Below are positions 63,636 through 64,000 of a stretch of DNA of 64,000 nucleotides, piece after piece. The stretch's first letter is position 1. Each line of letters starts with the position of its first letter. A program made the translations under genes and the position numbers. This DNA is from Gilvimarinus sp. DA14 (GTDB lineage: Bacteria; Pseudomonadota; Gammaproteobacteria; Pseudomonadales; Cellvibrionaceae). The stretch covers positions 3,808,501 to 3,872,500 of the forward strand of contig NZ_CP100350.1 of NCBI RefSeq assembly GCF_024204685.1. The letters run 5' to 3'. Below the pieces are notes generated by a model, which was not told the origin of the DNA, made no database searches, and saw only the letters and a list, made by a program, of their open reading frames with translations.

Positions 63636-63664
63636 TTGCAAGATTTTTTTCTGAAATTTAAGAT
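63636..63664 (+). promoter_or_regulatory. Possible promoter before nlpD
   Basis: TTGCAA (63636-63641), a 17-nt spacer and TAAGAT (63659-63664), each 4/6 to the sigma-70 consensus, in an AT-rich gap. Confidence 0.3.
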
Positions 63665-63744
63665 AAATTTCTAATAACCCCATATTGCTAATCGCAATTG
63701 TAAATAAGGTGGGGTGTGATTGGAGCCAAGACCGGGAGCCCGGA

Positions 63745-64000
63745 ATGCTAACAGTGCGGTGGAGGACAAGGTGGCACCCAATTAGGCTGTTCATTATATT
63801 GAACATGCTGTTTTTGGCGGCTTGTTCCTCAGCGCCGCCTGCGCAAGTGGCAGACCGACAGCAGCCGCCCACGCGCAAGATTCTCGTGCATACAGTCGCC
63901 CCCAACGAAACCCTCTACAGCATTGCCTGGCGCTATGGCCTGGATTTTCGTCAGTTGGCCAGGCACAACGGCATAGGCCCACCTTATACCATTTACGCTT
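63745..64000 (+). CDS. nlpD: LysM lipoprotein NlpD, N-terminal part (partial)
   Basis: The gene runs off the right edge. The first 85 codons give a lipoprotein signal ending MLFLAACSS (lipobox LAAC), a Pro-rich spacer and the beginning of a LysM domain (HTVAPNETLYSIAWRYGLDF followed by RQLARHNGI). NlpD activates the AmiC amidase at division, and its gene normally precedes rpoS. Position after pcm supports the name. The ATG at 63745 follows GGGAG. Confidence 0.85.
   Translation, partial: MLTVRWRTRWHPIRLFIILNMLFLAACSSAPPAQVADRQQPPTRKILVHTVAPNETLYSIAWRYGLDFRQLARHNGIGPPYTIYA

Noticed and set aside
63771-63785. GTG at 63771 after GGAGGACAAG as the nlpD start
   Set aside because: The frame reaches a stop after four codons. 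The lipoprotein frame starts at the ATG at 63745.

Overview
The window looks like a chromosomal segment of a marine or soil gammaproteobacterium of the Cellvibrionaceae type (relatives of Cellvibrio, Saccharophagus, Teredinibacter, Gilvimarinus). The reasons are secreted cellulose-degrading enzymes with poly-serine linkers and CBM2/CBM10 modules, a late cobalamin cluster behind a B12 riboswitch, TonB-dependent receptors, and gammaproteobacterial housekeeping blocks (relA-mazG, tilS/pyrG-kdsA-eno, ftsB-ispD-ispF-truD-pcm-nlpD). Base composition is moderately GC-rich except in a small AT-richer cassette region. I saw no tRNA, rRNA, CRISPR, IS element or prophage. || Layout. 1-5750: partial gltS, an iron/heme-type TonB receptor divergent from an AraC/PchR-like regulator across a Fur-box-like site, then a secreted metallophosphoesterase. 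5751-14340: cytoplasmic PAS chemoreceptor, NagB-fold protein, DUF1801, two small SMR-like membrane proteins, a 956-residue poly-Ser lipoprotein, an MmcQ/YjbR protein and a secreted Gfo/Idh/MocA oxidoreductase. 14341-26487: cobalamin riboswitch, then btuB-cobO-cobQ-btuC-btuD-cobU-cobT-cobC-cobS-cbiB-(CobD/CobC-type PLP enzyme)-btuF, mostly overlapping. This covers uptake of corrinoids plus adenosylation, amidation, side-arm attachment and lower-ligand assembly, with no corrin-ring genes. 26534-29852: an EamA exporter, a DUF3565 protein, and a four-gene minus-strand operon of a BLUF-fold protein, a Ras-like GTPase and two Roadblock/LC7 proteins. 30057-33751: glucokinase divergent from a cytoplasmic GH3 beta-glucosidase around a LacI-type operator. 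|| 33969-47795: relA, mazG, a small repeat protein, a methyltransferase, cyanase, an HDAC-family protein, greB, an S9 peptidase, tilS, pyrG, kdsA and eno. 47796-50700: eno terminators, a repeat-rich non-coding stretch, and five small gene cassettes separated by attC-like sites with no integrase in the window (a CALIN-like array). 50775-53214: DesK/NarL-type two-component system plus a TPR protein. 53837-58927: an AA10 LPMO followed by a multi-domain GH9 endoglucanase. 58984-64000: DUF3859, ftsB-ispD-ispF-truD, pcm-DUF368 (surE is missing from its usual place) and the start of nlpD. || How parts fit: the LPMO and GH9 open cellulose outside the cell. The cytoplasmic GH3 enzyme and glucokinase can convert imported cello-oligosaccharides to glucose-6-phosphate. 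A shared 10-bp motif (TATCGATAAC) occurs upstream of the LPMO and between glk and GH3, suggesting common control. The most unusual items are the degenerate-BLUF/GTPase/Roadblock operon, the attC cassette array with envelope-type products, and several structured intergenic repeats. All functions are read from sequence alone; no database search was run.
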